From: Burkholderia humptydooensis
GTDB lineage: Bacteria > Pseudomonadota > Gammaproteobacteria > Burkholderiales > Burkholderiaceae
Length of the DNA: 64,000 bases
Direction of reading: 5' to 3'
Assembly (NCBI RefSeq): GCF_001513745.1
Contig: NZ_CP013382.1
Location: 2,170,001 to 2,234,000, forward strand
Under the pieces are notes generated by a model, which did not search any database, had not been told where the DNA came from, and saw only the letters and a list, made by a program, of their open reading frames with translations. This document shows positions 46,477-55,622 of the stretch, piece by piece. The position numbers and the translations under genes were made by a program. Each line of letters begins with the position of its first letter. The first letter of the stretch is position 1.

Positions 46477-47163
46477 CAGGAGGTTTTCCGGGAAGTGGGC
46501 TGCGGGCGCAGCGGGATCAGAACACGCGTCCTTCGGTCGGGTATCTGCTGGATGAAGTGATCGTCGCGCGCGGTCGGCGCCGGGCTGTGCAGCACCGGCC
46601 GGCCGTGCGCGAGCACATAGCGGCGCGCGTCGGCCACCACGTTGCGCACGATGCCCGCGGCCGTCGCGACGAGATGCAGTTGCCGCAGCGCACCGCAGTG
46701 GCGCCCGACGAGCGTCGAGCCGTCGCGCGCCGCGATTTCGTCCGCGAACACCTGCACGTCGTGCAGCAGCAGGCTGCCGCTCGCGGTCATGCGCTGGCCC
46801 ATGCCGTCCCAGTCGTCGAGCACCTGCACGCCATCGCGCGCGACCGGAATGATCAAGGCGAGCGGGTCGCCCTGCTCGCTCTCGACGTTGATGCGCGCGA
46901 AATCGGCAAACGCGGTGCCCGTCGAATAGTATTTGCGGCCCGTCACGCGATGATGCTCGCCGTCGCGGCGCAGCACGGTCGTGTTCTCGCATCCGCAGCA
47001 CGCCGAGGGCGGAGCGGCGAAAGAGCGCGAAACCTTCGAATGGCAGTTCGCGACGTGCTTCGCGTTGGGCGGCATCGCGCCCGATCCCGATCGCGAGGTC
47101 GGGCAATGCGGCGAGCGCGGCGTGCAGTGCGTCGCGCGTATCGGCGCCATGACGGGCATTCAT
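46476..47163 (-). pseudogene. acyl-CoA-dehydrogenase-like (SfnB/DszC type) monooxygenase, internally deleted
   Basis: An N-terminal part in one frame from 47163 (ALAALPDLAIGIGRDAAQRE, GFALFRRSALGVLRM) jumps near 46990 to another frame that begins well inside the family (GEHHRVTGRKYYSTGTAFADF). Roughly a hundred residues between them are missing. The C-terminal helical bundle is cut after RDDHFIQQI. Such proteins are flavin monooxygenases acting on sulfur compounds. The deletion and frame change make it non-functional. Confidence 0.7.
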
Positions 47164-47336
47164 TCAGCGGTTCCTCATCCCGAAAGGCGAGGGCTCGCCG
47201 CACGATTGCGCGATCCGCCGCCGCAGCCCGCAGGCGGCACCGAAAAGTATAGGGACGCATCCGGCGTGCGTGAAAAACCGATTTCAGCTTTGGTTATGCG
47301 TGCGCCGGGAATGCGCAGGCACTTGCAGCGATGTGC

Positions 47337-48224
47337 TCAGTGCTGGATGCCCCAGCGGCGCACGGTCACGCGTTCGAGCGTATCGAACACGAGGTGCTCG
47401 ACGAGCAGGCCGATCACGATGACGGCCGCGAGGCCCGCGAACACGCGGTCGGTATACAGCTCGTTGCGGTTCTGGAAGATGTACCAGCCGAGTCCGCCCT
47501 GCCCCGCGCTCGCGCCGAACACGAGCTCCGCCGCGATCAGCGTGCGCCACGCGAATGCCCAGCCGACGCGCAGCCCCGACAGGATCGACGGCAGCGCGGC
47601 CGGCACGAGGATCAGCGCGATCTGGCGCAGGCCCGTGAGGCCGTAGTTGCGCCCGGCCATCTTCAGCGTGGCCGGCACGCCGGCGAAACCCGTGTACATG
47701 CTGAGCGCGAGCGGCCACAGCACCGCGTGCACGAGCACGAACAGCAGGCTGCCGGTGCCGAGCCCGAACCACAGCAGTGCGATCGGCAGCAACGCGATCG
47801 ACGGCAGCGGATTGAACATCGACGTGAGCATCGACAGCACGTCGCGGCCGATGCGCGTCGACACCGCGAGCGACGTCAGCACGAACGCGAACAGCACGCC
47901 GAGCGCATAGCCGCGCAGCAGCACCGAAATCGAGATACCCGTCTTCACGAGCAGTTCGCCCGACGCGATGCCTTGCACGAACGCGGCCAGCGTCGCGCCG
48001 AAGGTCGGCACGAGCAGATCGTTCGCGACGATGCGCGCGACGATTTCCCACGCGGCGATCAGCACGAGCGCGATCGCGGCGCGACGAAACCCGCTCGCGC
48101 CGACGATCCGACGCAACAGCGGCGCGGGTGTCGCACGCTCGGCGGCGGGCGGTGTGTCGAGCGCGTGCACGTATTCGGCGCGAACGGGCGGCAGCGGCGG
48201 CAGGACCGGATCGATCGCGCTCAT
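47337..48224 (-). CDS. SsuC/TauC-type ABC permease
   Basis: 295 residues from the ATG at 48222-48224, overlapping the ATPase stop as ATGA. Six membrane segments are visible after a long hydrophilic N-terminus. The EAA loop is AGRNYGLTGLRQIALILVPA, and GWAFAWRTLIAAELVFG is characteristic of sulfonate/nitrate/taurine permeases. It transports an organosulfur anion with the ATPase and binding protein encoded upstream. Confidence 0.9.
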   Translation of the reverse strand: MSAIDPVLPPLPPVRAEYVHALDTPPAAERATPAPLLRRIVGASGFRRAAIALVLIAAWEIVARIVANDLLVPTFGATLAAFVQGIASGELLVKTGISISVLLRGYALGVLFAFVLTSLAVSTRIGRDVLSMLTSMFNPLPSIALLPIALLWFGLGTGSLLFVLVHAVLWPLALSMYTGFAGVPATLKMAGRNYGLTGLRQIALILVPAALPSILSGLRVGWAFAWRTLIAAELVFGASAGQGGLGWYIFQNRNELYTDRVFAGLAAVIVIGLLVEHLVFDTLERVTVRRWGIQH

Positions 48225-49165
48225 GATGCGGTTGCCTCGGTGGCCGGCGCGGCACGCGTTTCGTTCGCCACGCCGGTATCGAACAGCAGGCGATGAATGC
48301 GCGCGACGCTGTCGCGGAAGTCGCCGCTGCCGACGCTGTCGAGCGAATGGTCGTGGCTGTTGAGCTCCGCGCGCACGCGGCCCGGATGCGGCGACAGCAG
48401 CAGGATCCGGTTGCCGATCACGAGCGCCTCCTCGATCGAATGCGTGACGAACAGCAGCGTGAAGCGGAACTCGTCCCACAGCCGCAGCAGTTCTTCCTGC
48501 ATCTTGCGGCGCGTGAGCGCGTCGAGCGCGGCAAACGGCTCGTCCATCAGCAGCACGCGCGGCTGCATCGCGAGTGCGCGCGCGATCGCGACGCGCTGCT
48601 TCATGCCACCGGACAGCGTATGCGGATACGCGTCGGCGAACGCGGCAAGGCCGACCTTGTCGAGATAGTGCAGCGCGCGCTCGCGCGCCTCGGCGCGCGA
48701 CAGCTTCGCGGCCGCACGCAACGGAAACGCGACGTTCTCGACGACCGTCTTCCACGGCGGCAACTGGTCGAATTCCTGGAACACGACGATGCGGTCGGGG
48801 CCCGGCCCGTGCACGGGCCGGCCATCGAGCGCGATCGAACCCGACACGGGCTCGATGAAGCCGGCGATCGCCTTCAGCAACGTCGACTTGCCGCAACCCG
48901 ACGGGCCGAGCAGCACGAAACGGTCGCTGCCGTACACGTCGAAGCTGACCTGGTGGGTCGCGCGGACGATCCGCGCGCCGGTTCGGTATTCGAGGCTCAC
49001 GCGCTCGACCGCCAGCAGGCGCTCGCTGTGCGCGCCGGCCGGCGCGGCCTGCGGCGCGGGCCGGCTCGCGGTGCGGGCCGCGTCTGTGGCGGGAGGCGCG
49101 GCCGGCGCAGCGGCACCGCGCGCCGCATAGGGCGGCAACCCGATTCGGGGAGAAGTGGCGTTCAC
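48221..49165 (-). CDS. SsuB/TauB-type ABC transporter ATPase
   Basis: 314 residues from the GTG at 49163-49165, with an AAGAG a few bases upstream; the frame is open further but lacks family similarity. An N-terminal extension of about 50 residues, rich in Ala and Pro, precedes the ATPase core. Walker A is GPSGCGKST, then VFQEFDQLPPWKTVVENVAF, signature LSGGMKQR, Walker B VLLMDEPFAALD and switch VTHS. It energises the permease whose gene it overlaps. Confidence 0.9.
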   Translation of the reverse strand: MNATSPRIGLPPYAARGAAAPAAPPATDAARTASRPAPQAAPAGAHSERLLAVERVSLEYRTGARIVRATHQVSFDVYGSDRFVLLGPSGCGKSTLLKAIAGFIEPVSGSIALDGRPVHGPGPDRIVVFQEFDQLPPWKTVVENVAFPLRAAAKLSRAEARERALHYLDKVGLAAFADAYPHTLSGGMKQRVAIARALAMQPRVLLMDEPFAALDALTRRKMQEELLRLWDEFRFTLLFVTHSIEEALVIGNRILLLSPHPGRVRAELNSHDHSLDSVGSGDFRDSVARIHRLLFDTGVANETRAAPATEATAS

Positions 49166-49292
49166 GATCGAAACTCTTGCGGGTAAAGCATCAACATACG
49201 GCGGCGCGGTGCGCGGCCCAACCAACGATTGCGCATATCGAAACCGCGTCGACGCATAAGCGTCGATCGCGACGTCGCAACGCCACCGCCGC

Positions 49293-50348
49293 TCAACTGC
49301 CGCCGGCCGTCGCCGGATCGTCGAAGAAGTAATCGCGCCACGACTTCGGCTCGTTGCGGATCGCACCGGTGCGATACATGAACTGCGCGAGCTTCAGCGT
49401 GTTCTGCGGTGCCGTCTTGAACTGCACCTGCGGATTGCGCAGGATCTTCAGCAACAACGCGCGATCGATCTTCGAATCGTTTACGCGAATATAGGTGTCG
49501 GCCGCGCGCTCGGGGTCGGCCGCGATCTGGCGCGCCGCATCGGCGAGCGCGGCGACGAACGCGCGATACGTCTTCGGGTTGTCGTCGCGGAATTTCCCGG
49601 TCGCATACAGCACCGTCGCGGAGCTCGGGCCGCCGAGCACGTCGTAGGAATTCAGCACGATGTGCGCGTTCGGATTGCCCGCGAGTTCCTGCTCCTGAAA
49701 CGGCGGATTGCCGAAGTGGCCGGTAATCACGTTGCTGTTCGCGAGGATCGCGGCCGTCGCGTCGGGATGCGGAATGGCCTGCGTGAGCGGATCGAGCTTG
49801 TCGAACTGCTTGTCGCCCCATTGCTTCGCGGCCGCGTACTGCAGCACGCGCGACTGCACCGACACGCCGACGGCCGGCACCGCAATGCGGTCCTTCGCGC
49901 CCAGGTCGGCGATCGTCTTCACGTTCGGGTTGCTGCTGACGAGGTAGTACGGAAAATTGCCGAGCGACGCGACGCCCTTCACGTTCTGCCGGCCGCGGGT
50001 GCGGTCCCACACGGTCAGCAGCGGCCCGACGCCCGCGCCGGCGATGTCGACCGCGCCCGACAGCAGCGCGTCGTTCACGGCCGCACCGCCCGACAGCCGC
50101 ACCCAGTCGACCTTGATGTCGAGGCCGGCCTTGCGCCCTTCCTTCTCGATCAGTTGCTGGTCGCGCGCGACGTTCAGCATCAGGTAGACGACGCCGAACT
50201 GCTCGGCGATGCGGATGCGGCCTTCCGCGTGCGCGGCTTGCGGCGTGCCGGCGGCGGCGAAGGCCAGCGCAGCGGTGAGCGAGGCGGCCAGAGCGCGGCG
50301 CGCAAACAGGGTCGTGCGGCGCAGTGCCGGCGAAAGCGGAAACGACAT
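49293..50348 (-). CDS. aliphatic sulfonate/sulfate-ester type periplasmic binding protein
   Basis: 351 residues from the ATG at 50346-50348, with GGAG upstream. Signal peptide RRALAASLTAALAFAAAGTPQAAHA. The mature protein follows the SsuA/TauA/AtsR pattern: VVYLMLNVARDQQLIEKEG, VDWVRLSGGAAVNDALLSG, DIAGAGVGPLL. It captures the substrate in the periplasm for the downstream ATPase and permease. The gene order TauD-like dioxygenase, binding protein, ATPase, permease matches alkylsulfate (ats) or sulfonate loci. Confidence 0.9.
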   Translation of the reverse strand: MSFPLSPALRRTTLFARRALAASLTAALAFAAAGTPQAAHAEGRIRIAEQFGVVYLMLNVARDQQLIEKEGRKAGLDIKVDWVRLSGGAAVNDALLSGAVDIAGAGVGPLLTVWDRTRGRQNVKGVASLGNFPYYLVSSNPNVKTIADLGAKDRIAVPAVGVSVQSRVLQYAAAKQWGDKQFDKLDPLTQAIPHPDATAAILANSNVITGHFGNPPFQEQELAGNPNAHIVLNSYDVLGGPSSATVLYATGKFRDDNPKTYRAFVAALADAARQIAADPERAADTYIRVNDSKIDRALLLKILRNPQVQFKTAPQNTLKLAQFMYRTGAIRNEPKSWRDYFFDDPATAGGS

Positions 50349-50392
50349 CGGAACTCCAGTGAGAATGACGCTGCGAAGCGAAGACGTGACGC

Positions 50393-51322
50393 TCAGAACG
50401 GCGCGTCGCCTTCGATCGTCGTGCGGTACAGCTTGCGGCGCAGATGGTCGGGGGTGCCGGCCGCGAGATGCATCAGCGAGCGGTTGTCCCAGAACACGAG
50501 GTCGTGGTCGCGCCAGTGGTGCCGGTGCAGATGCTCGGCGCGCACGCTGTGCGCGAACAGTTCGTCGAGCAGCGCGCGGCTTTCGTCCTCGGGCACGTCG
50601 ACGATGCGCGTCGTGAAATGCTCGCTGACGAACAGCGCCCGGCGTCCCGTTTCCGGATGCGTGCGCACGACCGGGTGCACCACCGCTTCGACTTGCGCGA
50701 TCTGCTCGGCCGACAGGTTCGGCCGCCACGGGCTGCGCGCCTGCAACTCCGCATAGCGCGCCAGATACGTGTGCTCGGCGCGCCGTCCTTCGACCGCGCG
50801 ACGCAGATGCGCGGGCAGCGTGTCCCAGGCGAGATGCATGTTTGCGAACAGCGTGTCGCCGCCCTCGGCCGGCAGCTCCTGCGCATGCAGCAGCGAACCG
50901 AGGCTCGGCTTTTCCTTGTACGACAGGTCGGAGTGCCAGAAATGGCCGGCGTCGCCGAGCCCGATCGGCTTGCCGTCCTCGACGATGTTCGACACGATCA
51001 GCACTTCCGGATGCGCGGCCAGCGCGAACTGGTGCAGCACGTGGATCTGCAGCGGGCCGAAGCGGCGGCTGAATGCGATGTGTTTGTCCGGCGTGATGCG
51101 CTGGTCGCGAAACACCAGCACGTGATGGTCGAGATGCGCGCGGTGGATGCGCGCGAAATCCGCGGCGTCGAGCGGTTGCGACAGGTCGATGCCGACGACT
51201 TCGGCGCCGAGCGGCGCATCGAACGGGACGATGTCGAAGCGCTGCGCGCCGGCCTCGGGCGGCAACGCGGGGCGATGGCCGGCGAACGTCGATGCTGCGG
51301 TGCGGATGGCGGGAGTCGTCAC
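50393..51322 (-). CDS. Fe(II)/2-oxoglutarate dioxygenase, TauD/AtsK family
   Basis: 309 residues. The iron triad is visible as His130-x-Asp132 in GHFWHSDLSY and His285 near the C-terminus, with Arg296 for 2-oxoglutarate. Family stretches include HHVLVFRDQRITPDKHIAFS and WDNRSLMHLAAG. TauD releases sulfite from taurine; AtsK releases sulfate from alkylsulfates. The companion ABC genes fit either. It is 44 bases upstream of the binding-protein gene on the same strand and probably shares its transcript. Confidence 0.9.
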   Translation of the reverse strand: MTTPAIRTAASTFAGHRPALPPEAGAQRFDIVPFDAPLGAEVVGIDLSQPLDAADFARIHRAHLDHHVLVFRDQRITPDKHIAFSRRFGPLQIHVLHQFALAAHPEVLIVSNIVEDGKPIGLGDAGHFWHSDLSYKEKPSLGSLLHAQELPAEGGDTLFANMHLAWDTLPAHLRRAVEGRRAEHTYLARYAELQARSPWRPNLSAEQIAQVEAVVHPVVRTHPETGRRALFVSEHFTTRIVDVPEDESRALLDELFAHSVRAEHLHRHHWRDHDLVFWDNRSLMHLAAGTPDHLRRKLYRTTIEGDAPF

Positions 51323-51674
51323 GATACAGCCCTTGATTCGGTAAAGATGCGAATCTACGAGCGCGTGCCGGACTGCGTCAACGAAGCGATTCGGATACGT
51401 TTATCTGCTGCAGCGATAAAGATCGCTGCTCGGGCGGCGGGCCTGTAAAACGAGCCGCCGGCCGCCCGACGCGCCGTCGATCCGTCCGCTCACATCACCG
51501 GCTTGCGACGATGCCGGCTCGACATCGAGCGACGACAGCGGCCACGGCCGATCGCCCGCATCGTCGTGCGCGTCTTGCGCGTTCGGCCACCGCTTGCCGG
51601 TCGGGTCGCGCCCGGCGGTTCGCCCGAATCGTCCGGCACGCCCTGGTGCGCGCGGTCGCTGCATTCATGGGCGC
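51323..51674. other. intergenic stretch upstream of the TauD-like gene
   Basis: About 350 bases with no gene I can support. The part next to 51323-51420 is richer in A and T and probably holds the promoter of the TauD-like transport operon. I see no clear CysB or other operator by eye. Confidence 0.35.
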
Positions 51675-52745
51675 TCAGTCGGCCGCCGGAATCCATGCGG
51701 CAGTCGCCGCGTCGCTCGCGCGGAACGCAGGAAACTTCGCGCCGAGTTCGGCCACGGTGCGAATGTCGTTTTTCACGAGATCGTCGCGCGTGATCAGTGT
51801 CGGCTTGACCGCGATGCGCGCGCCCGGGTCCTGGCCGGCGACCAGCAGTGCCGCCGCGCGCACCGACACGGCGCCGACGACCGCGGGATTGGTCGCGGCC
51901 GTCGCGACCCACGCGCTGTTCGGCGCGCGGATCGCCTCGATGTCGGCCGTCGAGATGTCGGCACTGTAGATGCGGATCTTCGACGACAGCCTCGCTTCGT
52001 CCGCGGCGAGCTTCGCGCCGCGCGCAAACTCGTCGTAAGGCGCAAAGACGACACGGATATCCGGATTCGCGCGATACGCCGCGGCCGCCTGATTCGCGAC
52101 CGATTGCGCGATCGGATTGTCGACGGTGCCCCAGCGCGCCTTCTCCCGCACCTTCGGATGCGCGCGCTTGAAGTCGCGCCACGCGGCATCGCGCCGGTCG
52201 AGCGGCGCAAAACCGGCCACGTAGACGTAACCGGCCGAGAACGCGTCGCCGTTGTCCTTGACGGCCTGCCCGAGCAGCAGGTTGGCCAGGTCGCGATCGT
52301 TCTGCTCGATCTGCGGCACCTTCGGATTGCCGAGGTCGACGTCGAACGCGACGACCTTGATGCCTTTGTCCAGCGCACGCTGCACGACGTCCTTCAGCGA
52401 TTCCGGCAGGCCGTGATTGACGATGATCGCGGACACGCCGATGCTGATCGCCTGCTGGATCTGCTCGCGCTGCTCGGCCGCATCCTGCCGGCCCTCGTAG
52501 ATGCGCAGATCGACGCCGAGCGCACGCGCCTGCTTCTGCGCGCCGGCCTCGTAAGCCTGGAAGAAGTCGCCGGTCGACAGATAGTTGACCAGCGCGATCT
52601 TCACGCCGCCCTTGTCGAACGGCGCGGGCGCGCCCTTGAGCGGACCGGCCTGCGCGGCGGGCGCGCCCAGCACAGTCGCGAAACACAGCATGAGCGCACC
52701 GATCTTCAGATCGACGCGCGATTTCCGGCAAAGCAACGAGCGCAT
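51675..52745 (-). CDS. RbsB/LsrB-type sugar ABC periplasmic binding protein
   Basis: 356 residues with a signal peptide (IGALMLCFATVLGAPAAQA). The fold is that of the type I periplasmic binding family: KIALVNYLSTGDFFQAYEAG at the start, QREQIQQAISIGVSAIIVNH and VVFAPYDEFARG later. It has several charged contact positions but the ligand cannot be read. It follows the ribose-type permease and ATPase genes on the same strand. The surrounding genes all handle sulfur compounds, so the ligand may be a sulfur-containing metabolite rather than a plain sugar; that is inference. Confidence 0.88.
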   Translation of the reverse strand: MRSLLCRKSRVDLKIGALMLCFATVLGAPAAQAGPLKGAPAPFDKGGVKIALVNYLSTGDFFQAYEAGAQKQARALGVDLRIYEGRQDAAEQREQIQQAISIGVSAIIVNHGLPESLKDVVQRALDKGIKVVAFDVDLGNPKVPQIEQNDRDLANLLLGQAVKDNGDAFSAGYVYVAGFAPLDRRDAAWRDFKRAHPKVREKARWGTVDNPIAQSVANQAAAAYRANPDIRVVFAPYDEFARGAKLAADEARLSSKIRIYSADISTADIEAIRAPNSAWVATAATNPAVVGAVSVRAAALLVAGQDPGARIAVKPTLITRDDLVKNDIRTVAELGAKFPAFRASDAATAAWIPAAD

Positions 52746-52911
52746 GGCGGGCCTGTCTCCACATGGGACGATATGGGCGCCAATCTATCAGCGCGGCACG
52801 CGAACGCAAACCGAGCGATTCGGAAATGGATATTACTTCGGATGGCAAACCGTTACGCATAACGATCCGGCGGACAGACTCCGGCCCACGCGGCGCATCA
52901 CGGCATGCGCA

Positions 52912-53967
52912 TCACGCGCGCGCATCCGTACGGCGGCCAATGCCGAACGTGAACGCCAGCGCGAGCACGAGCAGCGCCCCCTTGATGAAATCCTGCATGT
53001 AGTACGGCGCGTTCAGCATCGTCAGCCCGTTGAGCAGCACGCCGACGAATACCGCGCCGACGACCGTACCGAACACGTTGGGCCGCTTCGCGCCCCATAC
53101 TGCATAACCGATCAGCGCGGCGGCCACCGCATCGAGCAGCAGCGAATGGCCGGCGCTCACGTCGCCGCGACCGACCCGCGCGGCGATCAATACGCCGCCG
53201 AGCGACGCGATCGCACCCGATACGACATACGCGGCGCCCCGGTAGCGCGCGGCGGGCGCACCGGCAAGCCGCGCGGCCGTCTCGTTGCCGCCGATCGCAT
53301 AGATCACGCGGCCCCACCGGGTCGCCTCCATCGCGACGCAGGTCGCTGCCGTGACCGCTGCGAGCAGCAGCACCGGCAACGGCACCACGTCGAACACGCG
53401 CAGCCGGCCAAGCGCAAGAAAAGCGTCGGGGAACACGCCGGTCGCATCCGTGCCGTCGGGCAGCACCGAGCCGGTCGCGAGTGAACGGCCGCCGGTCGGA
53501 ATCAATTGCAGGCCGGCCATCAGGAACAGCGTGCCGAGCGTCGCGAGCTGGTCCGGCACGCGCAGGCGCGTAATCAGCACGCCGTTGAACAACCCGGCGG
53601 CCACGCCAAGCGTCACGCAGGCGATCACCGCCGCCAGCGTGCTGCCGTGCCACACGACCAGCACATAGCTGGCGGCCATCTGTGCGGTCGCGGCCACGCT
53701 GCCGACCGACAGGTCGAAACCGCCGGCCGCGAGCGTGATCGTCACGCCGATGCCGAGCAACGCGACGATCGACACCGACTGCAGGATGCTGAACAGATTG
53801 TCGACGTTCAGGAACGCCGGTTCCCTGAGCGCAAATCCGATCACCAGGAAGATCAGCACCAGCAGGATGCCCGTGCGCTCGAGGGCATCGCGAATGCGGG
53901 CTGCTGCGGCACGCGGCCGTTCGACCGGCGCGGCATGGTGGTCGACGGAAGAAGTCACGATTTTCAT
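52912..53967 (-). CDS. RbsC-type ABC permease
   Basis: 351 residues with about ten hydrophobic segments. Typical ribose/xylose permease stretches are present: VALLGIGVTITLAAGGFDLSVG, TLGTLFLMAGLQLI, YAIGGNETAARLAGAPAARY and NGLTMLNAPYYMQDFIKGAL. The start overlaps the ATPase stop as ATGA (53964-53967). It forms the channel for the adjacent ATPase and binding protein. Confidence 0.93.
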   Translation of the reverse strand: MKIVTSSVDHHAAPVERPRAAAARIRDALERTGILLVLIFLVIGFALREPAFLNVDNLFSILQSVSIVALLGIGVTITLAAGGFDLSVGSVAATAQMAASYVLVVWHGSTLAAVIACVTLGVAAGLFNGVLITRLRVPDQLATLGTLFLMAGLQLIPTGGRSLATGSVLPDGTDATGVFPDAFLALGRLRVFDVVPLPVLLLAAVTAATCVAMEATRWGRVIYAIGGNETAARLAGAPAARYRGAAYVVSGAIASLGGVLIAARVGRGDVSAGHSLLLDAVAAALIGYAVWGAKRPNVFGTVVGAVFVGVLLNGLTMLNAPYYMQDFIKGALLVLALAFTFGIGRRTDARA

Positions 53968-55517
53968 GAGCAGGCACGCAAGGCGGAGGACGTTGGCGGC
54001 AAGTCATCGATCGTCGCGCGATCGAACCGCACGATACGATCCGCGATCTCGGCCGCTTCTTCGAGATCGCTGACGAACACGATCGTCGCGCGCGCATGTG
54101 CATGACGCCGCAGCGTATCGACGATATCGGCCCGCGCGCCGGCATCGATGCCCTGAAACGGCTCGTCGAGCAGCAACAGCCGCGCGGGTTCGGCATGCCA
54201 GCGTGCGAGCACGACCTTCTGCTGATTGCCGCCGGACAGGCGGACCACGCGATCGTCCGGACCCGTGCAGCGGATGCCGAACCGCTCGATCGCCGCCGCG
54301 GCGGCCGCGCGTTCGCGCGCCCTGCCCACCGGGCCGCGCGCGAACCAGCGCGACAGGAACGGAAAGCCGATCGTGCCCGCGATCGAAGCGAACGGCACAC
54401 TGTCGGGAAACAGCGACGTGCGCCAGCGGTCCTCGCCGGCCAGAAAGACGCCGGCGCGAATCGCGTCGGCCGGCGAACGCGGGCGCCACGGCCGCCCGTC
54501 GAGCGTCATGTCGCCGGCCGCCGCGCGCGCGGCGCCGAAGATCGTATTCGCGAGGCGCGACTTGCCGCCGCCGACCGGGCCCGCGATCGCGACGATCTCG
54601 CCGCGCCGGACATCGAGGTCGAACGGCGCACTGGCCGGCGTCAGCCGGATACGCCGCATGCTGAACGCGGCGTCCGACTCGCGCGACGCGGTGCGAGCCG
54701 GCACCGGCTCGCGCGTTTTCGGCAACGGCCGCCCGATCATCGTCTCCACCGCCGCATCGAAATCGACGGGCGCGGGCAGATCCGCGACGATCCGGCCGTC
54801 GCGGACGATCGCCACGCGATCGGCGATGCGGCGCAAATCGCCGAGCCGATGCGACACCAGCAGGATTGCCACGCCATCGCCGCGCAACGCGTCCAGCAGC
54901 ACGAAGAGCCGTTCCGCCTCCGGCGCGGACAAGCTGGCGGTCGGCTCGTCGAGTATCAGCAGCGACGGCTGCCCGCCAAGCGCACGCGCCAGCGTCACGC
55001 GCTGCTGGTCCGCCAGCGACAGCGACGCCAGCGGCGCGGCCAGGTCGACGTCGAGCCCGACCCGCTCAGCGAGCGGCCGCGCCGCGGCCCGCCGCGCGGC
55101 AGGCGTCGCGCGCCACGGCGACGCCCGATCGCACAGCCGGTCGAGCAACAGGTTGTCGGCGATCGACAGCGTCGGCACGACGGCGTCGGCGACCGACTGG
55201 TGCACGGTCGCGACGCCGAGCCGCTTGGCCGCGTGCGGCGACGCCGGTCGATACGGTTCGCCGCGCAGCATCAGCGTACCTCCGTCCGGCCGCAGCACGC
55301 CGCTCAGGATCTTGACGAACGTCGACTTGCCGGCGCCGTTCGCGCCCATCAACGCGACGACTTCGCCCGCGTCGATCGACAGGTTCAGCGCCGACAGCGC
55401 GACGGTCGCGTCGAAGCGCTTCGCGATGCCGGCGGCGCTCAGGACGGGCGGCGACGCCGATCGATGCGATCGATCTTCACGCGTCGCACCGGCGGTCTCA
55501 TTTGCCGTCATATTCAT
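53964..55517 (-). CDS. RbsA-type ABC ATPase with two nucleotide-binding domains
   Basis: 517 residues, the usual size for two fused ATPase domains. First domain: Walker A GANGAGKST, signature region SLADQQR, Walker B LLILDEPTASL. Second: Walker A variant GPVGGGKS, signature LSGGNQQK, Walker B LLLLDEPFQGID. The weaker first signature is normal for this family. It overlaps the permease gene and starts 105 bases after the monooxygenase gene on the same strand. Confidence 0.93.
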   Translation of the reverse strand: MNMTANETAGATREDRSHRSASPPVLSAAGIAKRFDATVALSALNLSIDAGEVVALMGANGAGKSTFVKILSGVLRPDGGTLMLRGEPYRPASPHAAKRLGVATVHQSVADAVVPTLSIADNLLLDRLCDRASPWRATPAARRAAARPLAERVGLDVDLAAPLASLSLADQQRVTLARALGGQPSLLILDEPTASLSAPEAERLFVLLDALRGDGVAILLVSHRLGDLRRIADRVAIVRDGRIVADLPAPVDFDAAVETMIGRPLPKTREPVPARTASRESDAAFSMRRIRLTPASAPFDLDVRRGEIVAIAGPVGGGKSRLANTIFGAARAAAGDMTLDGRPWRPRSPADAIRAGVFLAGEDRWRTSLFPDSVPFASIAGTIGFPFLSRWFARGPVGRARERAAAAAAIERFGIRCTGPDDRVVRLSGGNQQKVVLARWHAEPARLLLLDEPFQGIDAGARADIVDTLRRHAHARATIVFVSDLEEAAEIADRIVRFDRATIDDLPPTSSALRACS

Positions 55518-55622
55518 GCCGGAAGCTCCTGCTGGCGGGCACGGCGCGGTAGCAACCGGAACAGCGCGTCATGGTTCATGTCACGCAACTCCCCCGATAA
55601 TCGTTCCGTATCGACCGGCGCA

